In this document: positions 1-8,134 of the stretch, piece after piece
Layout: each line of letters opens with the position of its first letter
How positions within the stretch are numbered: the first letter of the stretch is position 1
Assembly: GCA_904501715.1 (NCBI GenBank)
Contig: CAJGCD010000040.1
Span: 1-14,709 of the forward strand
Source of the DNA: an uncultured Clostridia bacterium
GTDB taxonomy: Bacteria; Bacillota; Clostridia; Oscillospirales; CAG-272
Direction: 5' to 3'
Length of the DNA stretch: 14,709 nucleotides
Position numbers and translations under genes: made by a program
Notes under the pieces: model-generated
Told to the model about the DNA's origin: nothing
What the model saw: only the letters and a program-made list of their open reading frames with translations
The model's database searches: none

Positions 1-306
1 AAATACGTTGAGCAGTATACTCCCGAGATGATGGCGACATTATTGCTTCCCGCAGGTGTAACCAGCCTTGCAAGTATATATTACAAGGACGAGGCTGAGC
101 TTCTTGACGGAGCTGAGGATACCGATAAGGTGTATGTGGAGAGAGTGCTTCCGGGGAAAATGTACTATAACTTAAAGGCTATTGAGAATTTTAGCTTTTG
201 GGGAGACATCGGAACTATGTTCAAGACGGTCTTCGCGGTGTTGGGAAAAGAGTATAAGGACGAGCGTATCTCTGTAAAAGAAAAGAACGAGGTTTTGAAA
301 AAATGA
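1..306 (+). CDS. Undecaprenyl-phosphate sugar transferase, C-terminal part (partial, runs off left edge)
   Basis: Only the last 101 residues are in the window, and the reading frame is open from base 1. They match the C-terminal end of the bacterial sugar transferase family (PF02397, initiating phosphoglycosyl transferases). Visible pieces are LLPAGVTSLASIYYKDE, which corresponds to the family's PGITGLA-type segment, then a VLPGKMYYNLKAIENFSF segment and a final amphipathic stretch GDIGTMFKTVFAVLG. Family members move a sugar-1-phosphate from a nucleotide sugar to undecaprenyl phosphate at the inner face of the membrane, so this would start the repeat unit assembled by the genes that follow. 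Its stop overlaps the start of the next glycosyltransferase (ATGA at 303-306), which indicates translational coupling. The donor sugar cannot be read from this fragment. The family call is firm; the exact substrate is open. Confidence 0.85.
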   Translation, partial: KYVEQYTPEMMATLLLPAGVTSLASIYYKDEAELLDGAEDTDKVYVERVLPGKMYYNLKAIENFSFWGDIGTMFKTVFAVLGKEYKDERISVKEKNEVLKK

Positions 307-1055
307 CAAAAGGACTTGTTTCAGTTATAATGCCAACATATAACTGCGGACGATTTATTGCAGAAACGCTTGACTCGATAAAGGCGCAGACTTATACTGA
401 TTGGGAGATCATCATAGTTGACGACTGTTCTACCGATAATACCAAGGAGATAGTAGATAAATATTCTGCAGAAGATACCAGAATAAAGTACCGCTGTCTG
501 GAGGTGAACTCCGGTGCCGCTGTGGCGCGCACCGAGGCTATGAAAATCGCAGACGGCGAATATATGGCGTTTTGTGACAGCGACGATCTGTGGATGCCTG
601 ACAAGCTGGAGAAGCAGTTGGCATTTATGAACGACAACGGATATGCCTTCTCCTGTACGGCTTACGAGCAGATAGACGAGGAGTCGAAGAGCCTTGAAAG
701 AGTTATAAAGACAGTGAAGAAGACCGACTATAACAGACTTCTTCTTGATTGTCCCGTGGGAAATTCCTCGGTAATGTATAATGTGGATAAGATGGGCAAA
801 TTTGAGGTCCCAAATATCAGAAAGCGAAATGATGACGCGCTCTGGCTTCAGATGCTTAAAAAAGAGAAGTACATATGGGGAATGTCCGAGGTGCTTATGC
901 GATATAGGATACGTAAGAACTCCATATCCAGTAATAAGCTGAAGGTCATCAAATACCATTGGATACTTTACCGTGATGTCGAGCACCTTAACGTGTTTAG
1001 ATCCGTATTCCATATTTGCTGGTGGTGCTTTTTGAAGGTTTTACGTATCAAATAA
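303..1055 (+). CDS. Glycosyltransferase family 2 (GT-A fold)
   Basis: This 250-residue protein has a typical GT2 N-terminal domain. It opens with VSVIMPTYNCGRFIAETL at about residues 6-23, followed by the nucleotide-binding IIIVDDCSTDNT segment with D40-D41. The metal-binding DxD-type motif is D92-S-D94-D95 within AFCDSDDLW. The C-terminal end is basic (FLKVLRIK) and preceded by a hydrophobic stretch, consistent with membrane association, but no clear multi-pass region is seen. It would add one sugar to the lipid-linked repeat unit in the cytoplasm. Its start overlaps the end of the sugar transferase gene by 4 bases. Donor and acceptor cannot be predicted from sequence alone. A long antisense frame across this gene is treated as a shadow. 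Confidence 0.93.
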   Translation: MTKGLVSVIMPTYNCGRFIAETLDSIKAQTYTDWEIIIVDDCSTDNTKEIVDKYSAEDTRIKYRCLEVNSGAAVARTEAMKIADGEYMAFCDSDDLWMPDKLEKQLAFMNDNGYAFSCTAYEQIDEESKSLERVIKTVKKTDYNRLLLDCPVGNSSVMYNVDKMGKFEVPNIRKRNDDALWLQMLKKEKYIWGMSEVLMRYRIRKNSISSNKLKVIKYHWILYRDVEHLNVFRSVFHICWWCFLKVLRIK

Positions 1056-1072
1056 ATTAGGAGTGTTACAAT

Positions 1073-2119
1073 ATGAAAAGGGCGTGTGTTTTAGGTCATT
1101 TCGGTTTTGGTGAAAATCTGCTAAACGGACAGACCATAAAGACCAAGATAGTTACCGACGAGCTTGAAAGAAGACTTCCCGATGAGGTAGTTAAGATGGA
1201 TACGCACGGTGGCTGGAAGACCTTGTTGAAGGCGCCTTTTCAAGTGTTAAAGGCACTTAAGACGTCTGCAAACGTTATAATATTTCCCGCACACAATGGT
1301 TTGCGCATATACGCGCCGTTGCTATGTATGGCAAGAAGATTTTTTCGTAGACGTAAGCTTCACTATGCGGTTATTGGCGGATGGTTGGCGAGTTATCTAA
1401 GCTCGAAAAAGCTTTTGACCAAGACGTTGAAGAGCTTTGACGCCATATACGTTGAGACTAGCACTATGAAGAGAGCGCTTGAGGAGCTTGGTTTTGATAA
1501 TATCGTAATAATGCCTAATTGTAAGAAACTGTTACCTATAAGCTCCGAGGAGCTTGTTTATCCTACAGAGGAGCCCTATAAGCTTTGCACGTTCTCCCGA
1601 GTAATGAAGGAGAAGGGGATAGAGGATGCTATAGAGGCCGTGAAAGCGGTCAATGGGCGAGCGGGCAGAACGGCCTATACGCTGGACATATATGGGCAGA
1701 TAGATCCCGCACAGACTCAATGGTTTGAGGAGCTGAAGACAGGATTTCCGTTATACGTAAGATACGGAGGGCTTGTTCCCTTTGACAAGAGTGTAGAGGT
1801 GTTGAAGGAGTATTATCTGCTTTTGTTCCCTACCAGATTTTTTACCGAGGGTATTCCCGGAACAATCATTGATGCGTATGCCGCGGGGGTCCCAGTTGTG
1901 AGTGCCCGTTGGGAGAGCTTTGGAGATATCATAGACGATGACCTCACCGGATTAGGGTACGAATTTAATAATACCGCTGAGCTGACCGAGATATTGCATA
2001 AGTGTTGCTTAGCCCCCCGCATTGCGCTTGACCTTAAAGAAAAGTGTCTGATGAAGAGCAGGGAATTTTCGCCCGAGAGCGTGGTGGGTATAATGATAGA
2101 TAATTTGGGAGATATATGA
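1073..2119 (+). CDS. Glycosyltransferase, GT4-like (GT-B fold, glycosyl transferases group 1)
   Basis: The 348-residue protein has two-domain GT-B organisation. The N-terminal half carries Rossmann-like strands (VIIFPAHNG, then LHYAVIGGWLASYL near residues 95-115, and FDAIYVETSTM). The C-terminal half carries the group 1 signatures LCTFSRVMKEKGIEDAIEAV and TEGIPGTIIDAYAAGVPVV. The canonical EX7E pair appears here as E259...D267, that is EX7D. An AGGAG at 1059-1063 precedes the ATG by 9 bases, supporting this start. The stop overlaps the next gene (ATGA, 2116-2119). It would transfer one residue from a nucleotide sugar during repeat-unit assembly. The family call is confident; the sugar is not. 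Confidence 0.92.
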   Translation: MKRACVLGHFGFGENLLNGQTIKTKIVTDELERRLPDEVVKMDTHGGWKTLLKAPFQVLKALKTSANVIIFPAHNGLRIYAPLLCMARRFFRRRKLHYAVIGGWLASYLSSKKLLTKTLKSFDAIYVETSTMKRALEELGFDNIVIMPNCKKLLPISSEELVYPTEEPYKLCTFSRVMKEKGIEDAIEAVKAVNGRAGRTAYTLDIYGQIDPAQTQWFEELKTGFPLYVRYGGLVPFDKSVEVLKEYYLLLFPTRFFTEGIPGTIIDAYAAGVPVVSARWESFGDIIDDDLTGLGYEFNNTAELTEILHKCCLAPRIALDLKEKCLMKSREFSPESVVGIMIDNLGDI

Positions 2120-3471
2120 AGTTTTTTTTAACAGTTTTTTATTTTGCTGCCGTTCTGAGTATATTTATGTTCTATTACTTTAGAAACAAAAAATTGTGTA
2201 AGTCAGATATAGCCACAATGGAGAACGGTTCAGAATATACCAAAAATCATATAACGCCGGTACTGATCTTTTCTATGGCATTTATTGCATACAGCTCCAT
2301 AGGAATGCTGGACAGGACCACCGATAATACGGTGGATACAGCTACATTCTTTACTTTCTTTTTGGCGAATTTTCTTGGCTTTATATGCTTTTTGATAGGC
2401 TACGGAAGCGATAAGACTACGGTAAGGAAGAGAAAGCTTACCAATCCCTTCAGGGTAAAGTGGACTCCCAATAAAAAGATTACTATTGGCGGTACTGTCA
2501 TCTTGGCGGCATTTCTTTTTTTCGTAATCATCAATATAGATGTGGTGACGAGAATGATAACCGATTTCGGTTCGGGGAGTAGCTATCTTGACTACTCAAT
2601 AAGAGAGGAAAGAACAGCCTTCAGTGGACTTATACAAGCGCTTGAAGGGTATTTCTCGGTGTTTGTGCTCCTGCTCCCATTTTATAGATGCTACACTAAG
2701 AAAAAAATAGGTCTCCTTGATATAATTATAGTTCTTGTGTATTTTTCGTGGGCGTTGTTCTCTGGAGACCGTACTACGCTTATAGTTATCCTTCTTATGG
2801 CTGTGGTGTTTATCAATGAGCGATATAAGAATATCAATATGAAGCTTATTGTGATAGCGGTTGTGGCGGGACTGTTTATGCTCATATTGTTGGGACATCT
2901 TCGCCGCTACAATTCCATAGGCGAGATGCTTAATATGTTGCTTACTGAGGATTTGTCCTCGCTTCTGAGCCTTAAGGGCATCGGAGAGTTTAAAAACACC
3001 ACGGGAACTATGCTCAATTATATAAAGAGTAACTCGGGTCCTTTGGATTTCCAGTATTTCGGTGTTTATATCAGAGAGCTTTTGGTATGGATACCCGCAT
3101 TTCTGTTCCCAAACAGACCTTTGCCTTGGGCGGAGCAGTATATGCTCGATTTCTATCCCAATGCTCCTGCTGGCACCGGGCACGGCTGGTTCATACTCAC
3201 CGACGGATATATGGCTTTTGGTCTGCTGGGAATTGTAGTTGAAATGCTGATATACGGCAGACTTGTAAAATGGTCGTACAAGAAATTTTTTGAGAATAAA
3301 AAGGACGCGGTGATTGCGTTTCTGTATTCCTACTTCCTCCTTTTCATATTTTACAGTGTACGCTCCAGTATGATGCTAACAATAAAGAATTACCTTATAT
3401 CTGTGTTTCCCGTTATTTTGATATACTTCATTTTCAAGAAATCCTTTAGAAACAATGCGGAGGTTGACTAG
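2116..3471 (+). CDS. Wzy-like oligosaccharide repeat-unit polymerase
   Basis: This 451-residue protein is very hydrophobic, with roughly 10-12 predicted membrane spans by eye: near residues 3-21, 48-66, 78-97, 122-142, 170-190, 200-235 (two), 243-262, 325-340, 365-385 and 400-443 (two). A longer extramembrane part of about 265-320 precedes the sequence WIPAFLFPNRPLPW. The motif FSGDRTTLIVILL follows the sixth span, and HGWFILTDGYMAFGLLG precedes a late span; both are typical of Wzy-type O-antigen polymerases. Such enzymes join lipid-linked repeat units on the outer face of the membrane. The protein sits between glycosyltransferases and the Wzx-like flippase, as expected for a Wzx/Wzy pathway. 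Wzy proteins vary greatly, so the call rests on topology, motif style and context. Confidence 0.85.
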   Translation: MKFFLTVFYFAAVLSIFMFYYFRNKKLCKSDIATMENGSEYTKNHITPVLIFSMAFIAYSSIGMLDRTTDNTVDTATFFTFFLANFLGFICFLIGYGSDKTTVRKRKLTNPFRVKWTPNKKITIGGTVILAAFLFFVIINIDVVTRMITDFGSGSSYLDYSIREERTAFSGLIQALEGYFSVFVLLLPFYRCYTKKKIGLLDIIIVLVYFSWALFSGDRTTLIVILLMAVVFINERYKNINMKLIVIAVVAGLFMLILLGHLRRYNSIGEMLNMLLTEDLSSLLSLKGIGEFKNTTGTMLNYIKSNSGPLDFQYFGVYIRELLVWIPAFLFPNRPLPWAEQYMLDFYPNAPAGTGHGWFILTDGYMAFGLLGIVVEMLIYGRLVKWSYKKFFENKKDAVIAFLYSYFLLFIFYSVRSSMMLTIKNYLISVFPVILIYFIFKKSFRNNAEVD

Positions 3472-3473
3472 AA

Positions 3474-4445
3474 TTGGACAAACGTATAATGGTCTCTGTA
3501 ATATGCAATGCTTACAATCACGAGGCATATATAGCCGACGCGTTGCAAAGCTTTGTTGATCAGAAAACAAGCTTCAAATATGAGATAATAGTTCATGACG
3601 ATGCTTCTACCGACGGAACGGCAGACATTATTGAGGAATTTGCGAAAAAACATCCCGATAAAATAGTTTCGCTTTTTGAGACGGAAAATCAATATTCAAA
3701 AAAACGCAGTATCACATACGAGATAGATCTTCCCGTGACCCGCGGAAAATATATAGCCTTTTGCGAGGGAGATGATTTTTGGATAGATACGGAAAAGCTA
3801 CAGCGACAGGTTGATATGATGGAGTCGGATTCCGATATAAGCATGTGCTGTCACGCTAACAAAAGAATTAACGCTACCGATAAAAAAGAAATAAACCTCA
3901 TGCGTGCCACGATAATGAAGGACGGCTTTATAGATCATAGAGATTGTCTGTCTGAAAGCAATTTTCCTCATCTTAGTTCTATTATGCTTAGACGTGAGGA
4001 TTATGTACTCATGCCTGATATGTTCAAGGGCTGGCCTGTTGGGGATTATCCCCTGAGAGCTTATTGCCTATCCCGGGGAAAGGTATATTATATCGACAGA
4101 GTAATGTCTTCATACAGAGTTATGTCTCAATCCTCTTGGAGTAAAGCATTTAGATATAATATGGAGTATCGATATAATGCAAATAAAAGGATGGATGAGT
4201 TTTTGCTGATGTATGACGAATATACCAAGGGAGCCTATTCCGATTACATAGCGGTGCTGATAGAACGAAAAGATTTTATCACCGCTATATTTACGGGGCA
4301 CTACGCGGAGGCAAAGAACTCTTCACTTTATGCGTCTTGTGGGGTGGCGAAGAAGACTCTTATTGGCATAGGTCTGCGCTTTCCCAGGCTTGCCTTAAAG
4401 ATGGGAAAGGTTTATTCACATATCAAAAACAAGATAAGACCGTAA
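3474..4445 (+). CDS. Glycosyltransferase family 2 (UUG start)
   Basis: The 323-residue protein begins with a GT2 domain: VSVICNAYNHEAYIADAL at residues 7-24, EIIVHDDASTDGT with D42-D43, and a metal-binding region E98-G-D100-D101-F-W, an ExDD variant common in this family. The basic C-terminus (HIKNKIRP) follows a weakly hydrophobic segment. The UUG at 3474 is preferred because GGAGG at 3459-3463 lies 10 bases upstream. The next in-frame ATG (3489) would be about 25 bases from that site and would leave little before the first beta strand. The gene starts two bases after the polymerase stop. Its job is to add another sugar to the repeat unit; donor and linkage are unknown. A short forward frame overlapping the end (4337-4636) is spurious. 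Confidence 0.92.
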   Translation: MDKRIMVSVICNAYNHEAYIADALQSFVDQKTSFKYEIIVHDDASTDGTADIIEEFAKKHPDKIVSLFETENQYSKKRSITYEIDLPVTRGKYIAFCEGDDFWIDTEKLQRQVDMMESDSDISMCCHANKRINATDKKEINLMRATIMKDGFIDHRDCLSESNFPHLSSIMLRREDYVLMPDMFKGWPVGDYPLRAYCLSRGKVYYIDRVMSSYRVMSQSSWSKAFRYNMEYRYNANKRMDEFLLMYDEYTKGAYSDYIAVLIERKDFITAIFTGHYAEAKNSSLYASCGVAKKTLIGIGLRFPRLALKMGKVYSHIKNKIRP

Positions 4446-4457
4446 GGACGGATAAAA

Positions 4458-5909
4458 ATGAAAAATTCAGTAAAGGCGTTTTTGTGGAAGTTGATGGAGA
4501 GATTTGGATATTTGGGTATCCAGTTTCTGCTTCAGCTGATACTTGCAAGATTGCTCTCACCCGAGCATTACGGTGTGCTGTCGCTAATGATGATATTCAC
4601 CACGCTTGCAAATGTTTTCATACAGACGGGCTTTAATACGTCGCTAATACAGAATAAGGACGTTACCGAGGACGATTATTCATCGGTTTTTTGGGTTTCC
4701 TTTGGAATAGCGGGAATTATATACGCAGTCATCTTTTTTACTGCTCCGCTGATAGCAATCTTTTACGAAATGCCCGATATAATCGCACCGCTGAGAGTGC
4801 TGGCGCTAATGCTGTTTCCAGGGGCGATTAACTCTATACAGTTAGCCAAGGTTAGTAGAGAACTGGATTTTAAAAAGGTTTTTATAAGTAACGTCGGATC
4901 GGTATTACTCTCAGGAGTGGTAGGCATAGTCGTGGCGGTTATGGGAGGAGGCCTTTGGTCACTGGTGGTACAGACTGTGCTCCAGACTACCATAGCGTGC
5001 CTTGCTATGTTCATCAACGTAAAATGGTTTCCAAGATTTGTCTGCGACCTGAAGAGAGTGGGGGTACTGTTCAAATTCGGATGGAAGTTGTTGGTGTCGT
5101 TGCTTATAGATACGCTCTACCAGGATATATATAGCCTTGTTATCGGTAAAAAGTACGATTCTACCACTCTTGGACATCATAACAGAGGAAAGCAGTTTCC
5201 ACAGTTTATCATAAGCGCCGTAAACGGAGCGGTGCAGAGCGTTATGCTTCCCACTATGTCTGCCGAGCAGGATGATAAGACTAAGGTAAAGACGCTGGCA
5301 CGGAATTCTATTATCATGAGTTCATATATAGTTTTTCCGGTTATGGTAGGTCTTGCGGCGGTATCCTCTCCCTTGGTAAGCATACTCCTTACCGACAAGT
5401 GGTTGCCTTGCGTCCCGTTTTTGCAGATATATTGCATAAGCCAGGCCTTTTATCCGGTACACTCTTGCAACCTTCAGGCAATAAACGCTATGGGGCGAAG
5501 TGATATCTTTCTCAGACTTGAGATAATCAAAAAATGTTACGGAGCCGTAGCACTGGTGGTGGCTGTGATATGGTTTGATTCACCGATAGCTATTGCTATG
5601 ACCAGCGTTATCACTACGGTTATCAGCTGCTTCGTTAACGCTTATCCTAACAAAAAGCTTATAGGATATTCTTATTTTGAGCAGATGCGAGATATATTGC
5701 CATCTTTTGCACTTTCACTGATAATGTACCTAGTCGTAGTTTTTGCGGGAAAGCTACCGCTTAATAATATATACCTGATTCTAATTCAGGTGGCAGTGGG
5801 CGTGGCGGTATATCTGTTGCTTTCAGTAGTATTAAGACCTGCGCCGTTCAAATTTCTGTTAAAGCAGGTAAAGACCTTTATAAGCTCTAAGAGCAACCCA
5901 AAAACATAG
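4458..5909 (+). CDS. Wzx-like lipid-linked oligosaccharide flippase (MOP superfamily)
   Basis: This 483-residue polytopic protein resembles the WzxC/TuaB branch of polysaccharide exporters. The N-terminus (FGYLGIQFLLQLILARLLSP, then EHYGVLSLMM and FIQTGFNTSLIQ) is characteristic of this branch, as is the middle segment with FGWKLLVSLLIDTLYQDIY and the following GHHNRGKQFPQF. About a dozen or more hydrophobic segments run along its length, and the C-terminus is short and basic. These proteins flip undecaprenyl-diphosphate-linked repeat units across the cytoplasmic membrane for Wzy to polymerise. AAGGA at 4444-4448 is 9 bases before the ATG, directly after the stop of the previous GT2 gene. Confidence 0.92.
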   Translation: MKNSVKAFLWKLMERFGYLGIQFLLQLILARLLSPEHYGVLSLMMIFTTLANVFIQTGFNTSLIQNKDVTEDDYSSVFWVSFGIAGIIYAVIFFTAPLIAIFYEMPDIIAPLRVLALMLFPGAINSIQLAKVSRELDFKKVFISNVGSVLLSGVVGIVVAVMGGGLWSLVVQTVLQTTIACLAMFINVKWFPRFVCDLKRVGVLFKFGWKLLVSLLIDTLYQDIYSLVIGKKYDSTTLGHHNRGKQFPQFIISAVNGAVQSVMLPTMSAEQDDKTKVKTLARNSIIMSSYIVFPVMVGLAAVSSPLVSILLTDKWLPCVPFLQIYCISQAFYPVHSCNLQAINAMGRSDIFLRLEIIKKCYGAVALVVAVIWFDSPIAIAMTSVITTVISCFVNAYPNKKLIGYSYFEQMRDILPSFALSLIMYLVVVFAGKLPLNNIYLILIQVAVGVAVYLLLSVVLRPAPFKFLLKQVKTFISSKSNPKT

Positions 5910-5925
5910 AAAGGTGATCGATGAA

Positions 5926-7125
5926 ATGAAAAAATTATTACTTCTGGGCGGTTCAAGATATATTTTGCCTGTCATCGAGGCGGCGCACAATTTGGGATAT
6001 TACGTTATCACCTGCGATTATTTGCCCGATAACATTGCACATAAATACTCTGATGAATATTGCAACGTTAGTATAATCGACAAAGAGGCTGTTTTGGAAG
6101 TGGCGATGAGGCTGAAGGTGGACGGCGTTATGTCCTTTGCTTGTGATCCCGGAGTGGTAACGGCAGCATACGTTGCCGAAAAGATGGGTCTGCCCCACAG
6201 CGGTTCCTATAAATCCGTAAGTATCCTTCAAAACAAGGGCCTTTTTAGAAAATTCCTGGCGGATAACGGCTTTAACGTGCCTGTAGCTAAAAGCTACACG
6301 AATGTCGAGGATGCGCTGAAGGATATTGAACTCTTCAATTGGCCCATTATCGTGAAACCTACGGATTCAGCGGGAAGCAAAGGCGTTACCCGTGTTGACG
6401 CCCCATCGAGGCTTCGTGAGAGTATAGAATACGCGCTTTCGTTTTCGCACAGCGATGAGTTTATAATAGAAGATTTTCTTGAGAAGGTGGGAGCATCCTC
6501 GGACACCGATAGCTTTTCGGTTAACGGACAGCTTAAGTTCGTGTCGTTCTCATCTCAAAGATTTGACGAGAATTGTGAAAACCCTTACACTCCGTCAGCA
6601 TATAGCTGGCCCTCAACTATCTCCAAGGAGCACCGCGAGGAGCTGACAGGAGAGATACAGAGATTGCTTACGCTCCTCGATATGAAGACCTCAATCTATA
6701 ATATAGAGGTAAGAGAGTGCACTAATGGCAAGGCTTATATAATGGAGTGTTCTCCCAGAGGAGGAGGAAACCGACTGGCGGAGATGTTACGTTACGCTAC
6801 GGGAGTTGATTTGATAACCAATGCGGTACGCGCGGCTGTAGGAGAGCCGGTGATAGACGTTGAGCAGAGGGATTATAACGGATGCTGGGCGGAGATAATA
6901 CTGCACAGCGACAGAAACGGCGTGTTTGACAGTCTCTGGATCTCGGATGCGATAAAAGACAATATAGTCGAAAGAGATATTTGGATAGAGTCTGGAGATA
7001 GCGTAGGCGGATTTTCCGGAGCCAACGAGGCAATAGGAACGTTAGTATTAAAGTTTAACACTCAAGAGCGGTTGCTTGCGGTGCTTGATGATCAGAAGAA
7101 ATATTTCAACGTTATCTTAAAATAA
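5926..7125 (+). CDS. ATP-grasp carboxylate-amine ligase family protein
   Basis: The 399-residue protein has an ATP-grasp layout. An N-terminal Rossmann-like preATP-grasp domain begins LLLLGGSRYILPVIEAA. The central ATP-binding region has IIVKPTDSAGSKGVTRV with K144 and the small loop at 148-153, then EFIIEDFLE. The Mg-binding region has E261 in YNIEVRE and E274 in MECSPRGGGNRLAEM; the position often filled by Asn in E-x-N is S276. ATP-grasp enzymes activate a carboxylate as an acyl phosphate and join it to an amine or another nucleophile. Lying two genes before an amino-sugar transaminase, this one may acylate a sugar amine with an amino acid or other acid (inference). An upstream in-frame GTG at 5914 exists, but AAGGTG at 5911-5916 is well placed as the binding site for the ATG at 5926, so that start is used. 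Product and substrate are not known. Confidence 0.88.
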   Translation: MKKLLLLGGSRYILPVIEAAHNLGYYVITCDYLPDNIAHKYSDEYCNVSIIDKEAVLEVAMRLKVDGVMSFACDPGVVTAAYVAEKMGLPHSGSYKSVSILQNKGLFRKFLADNGFNVPVAKSYTNVEDALKDIELFNWPIIVKPTDSAGSKGVTRVDAPSRLRESIEYALSFSHSDEFIIEDFLEKVGASSDTDSFSVNGQLKFVSFSSQRFDENCENPYTPSAYSWPSTISKEHREELTGEIQRLLTLLDMKTSIYNIEVRECTNGKAYIMECSPRGGGNRLAEMLRYATGVDLITNAVRAAVGEPVIDVEQRDYNGCWAEIILHSDRNGVFDSLWISDAIKDNIVERDIWIESGDSVGGFSGANEAIGTLVLKFNTQERLLAVLDDQKKYFNVILK

Positions 7126-7140
7126 TTGCGGAGGATATAT

Positions 7141-8115
7141 ATGAAAAACATTGTTGTATTTGGTGCAAGCGGGGATACGGGAAGATATTTTATAGAATAT
7201 TTCTTGAATAATTACAAAGGTAGCGAATATAAGATAATTGCTACGGGAACAAGGGAAACCGCCTATTTTGATAAAATAGGCGTCGAGTATTGCAGAGTCG
7301 ACATAAGCAAAAAAGAGGATTTTAATAAGCTGCCTACCGATGTTTATGCAGTAGTAAATTTGGCAGGGTTGATGCCTGCCAGAATGAAGGGCTATGACCC
7401 TTACAAGTATATTGATATAAACATAACCGGAAATTTGAATATTTTAGAGTATTGCAGAATAAACAAGGCCGATAGGATACTGTTTGCGCAAAGCTTTGGT
7501 GATATCAAGGATCATGCCGAGGAGAGTTTGGTGCTTACGGCAGATATGCCTAGAAAGTTTAGCTTTACCACTGATCACACGATTTATGTCATGAGTAAAA
7601 ACTTTGCGGTAGATATGATGGAGAACTACTACCGTATGTACGGACTTAAGAAATTTGTCTTTAGACTTCCGACTATATATCTCTGGTCTCCTGTTGATCA
7701 TTATTATGTTGACGGAGAGATACGCAAGATAGGATACAGAATCCTTATTGACAAGGCCATAGCAGGCGAGGATATTGAGGTGTGGGGAGATCCGAGCCGT
7801 AAGAAGGATATGGTATATGTAAAGGACTTTTGCCAAATGCTTTACAAAGCTGTATTTGTTGACAGAGAGAGTGGATATTATAATGTGGGAACCGGTGTTG
7901 GCACTACATTGCTCGACCAGATAAAGGGTATGGTAGAGGTTTTTGGAGATGAAAAAAAATCCAAGCTTATTATGTGCCCTGAAAAATCAAACGCACCTCA
8001 GTATATTATGGATATAACTCCGGCTCGAGAAGAGTTGGGATATAAGCCTCAATATGACTATATAAGTATGTTAAAGGATTTTAAAGCTGAAATGCTTAAA
8101 GGTCCCCACAACTAA
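7141..8115 (+). CDS. NAD(P)-dependent epimerase/dehydratase (extended SDR)
   Basis: The 324-residue protein is an extended short-chain dehydrogenase/reductase. The dinucleotide-binding motif is G8-A-S-G-D-T-G14 right at the N-terminus, followed by a VDIS segment and VVNLAGLMP. A catalytic set S118 (in AQSFGD), Y149 and K153 (YVMSK) can be read, with the usual spacing. The C-terminal substrate domain carries GDPSRKKDMVYVKDF and YYNVGTG, typical of sugar-nucleotide epimerases and dehydratases. The ATG at 7141 is chosen because GCGGAGG (7128-7134) lies just upstream; an earlier in-frame TTG at 7126 overlaps that site. It may epimerise, dehydrate or reduce a nucleotide sugar. It is not an obvious RmlD. 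Its place between the ATP-grasp and aminotransferase genes suggests one modified-sugar pathway, but the exact reaction is open. Confidence 0.88.
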   Translation: MKNIVVFGASGDTGRYFIEYFLNNYKGSEYKIIATGTRETAYFDKIGVEYCRVDISKKEDFNKLPTDVYAVVNLAGLMPARMKGYDPYKYIDINITGNLNILEYCRINKADRILFAQSFGDIKDHAEESLVLTADMPRKFSFTTDHTIYVMSKNFAVDMMENYYRMYGLKKFVFRLPTIYLWSPVDHYYVDGEIRKIGYRILIDKAIAGEDIEVWGDPSRKKDMVYVKDFCQMLYKAVFVDRESGYYNVGTGVGTTLLDQIKGMVEVFGDEKKSKLIMCPEKSNAPQYIMDITPAREELGYKPQYDYISMLKDFKAEMLKGPHN

Positions 8116-8134
8116 GAATTATACGGAGACAAAA

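Noticed and set aside
321..1013. 230-codon open frame on the minus strand across the first GT2 gene
   Set aside because: It lies fully antisense to a gene with clear GT2 motifs, shows no recognisable domain and reads like low-complexity shadow coding.
2596..3183. 195-codon minus-strand frame within the polymerase gene
   Set aside because: It is antisense to a well-supported membrane protein, and its His/Arg/Lys-rich translation is typical of a shadow frame.
4337..4636. 99-codon plus-strand frame at the GT2/flippase junction
   Set aside because: It overlaps the ends of two well-supported genes in another frame and its translation has no recognisable features.
5914..5925. GTG at 5914 as start of the ATP-grasp gene
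   Set aside because: The GTG lies within the AAGGTG ribosome binding site that serves the ATG at 5926, and the protein fold begins directly after that ATG.
7126..7140. TTG at 7126 as start of the SDR gene
   Set aside because: It overlaps the GCGGAGG binding site; the ATG at 7141 has correct spacing and starts right at the nucleotide-binding strand.
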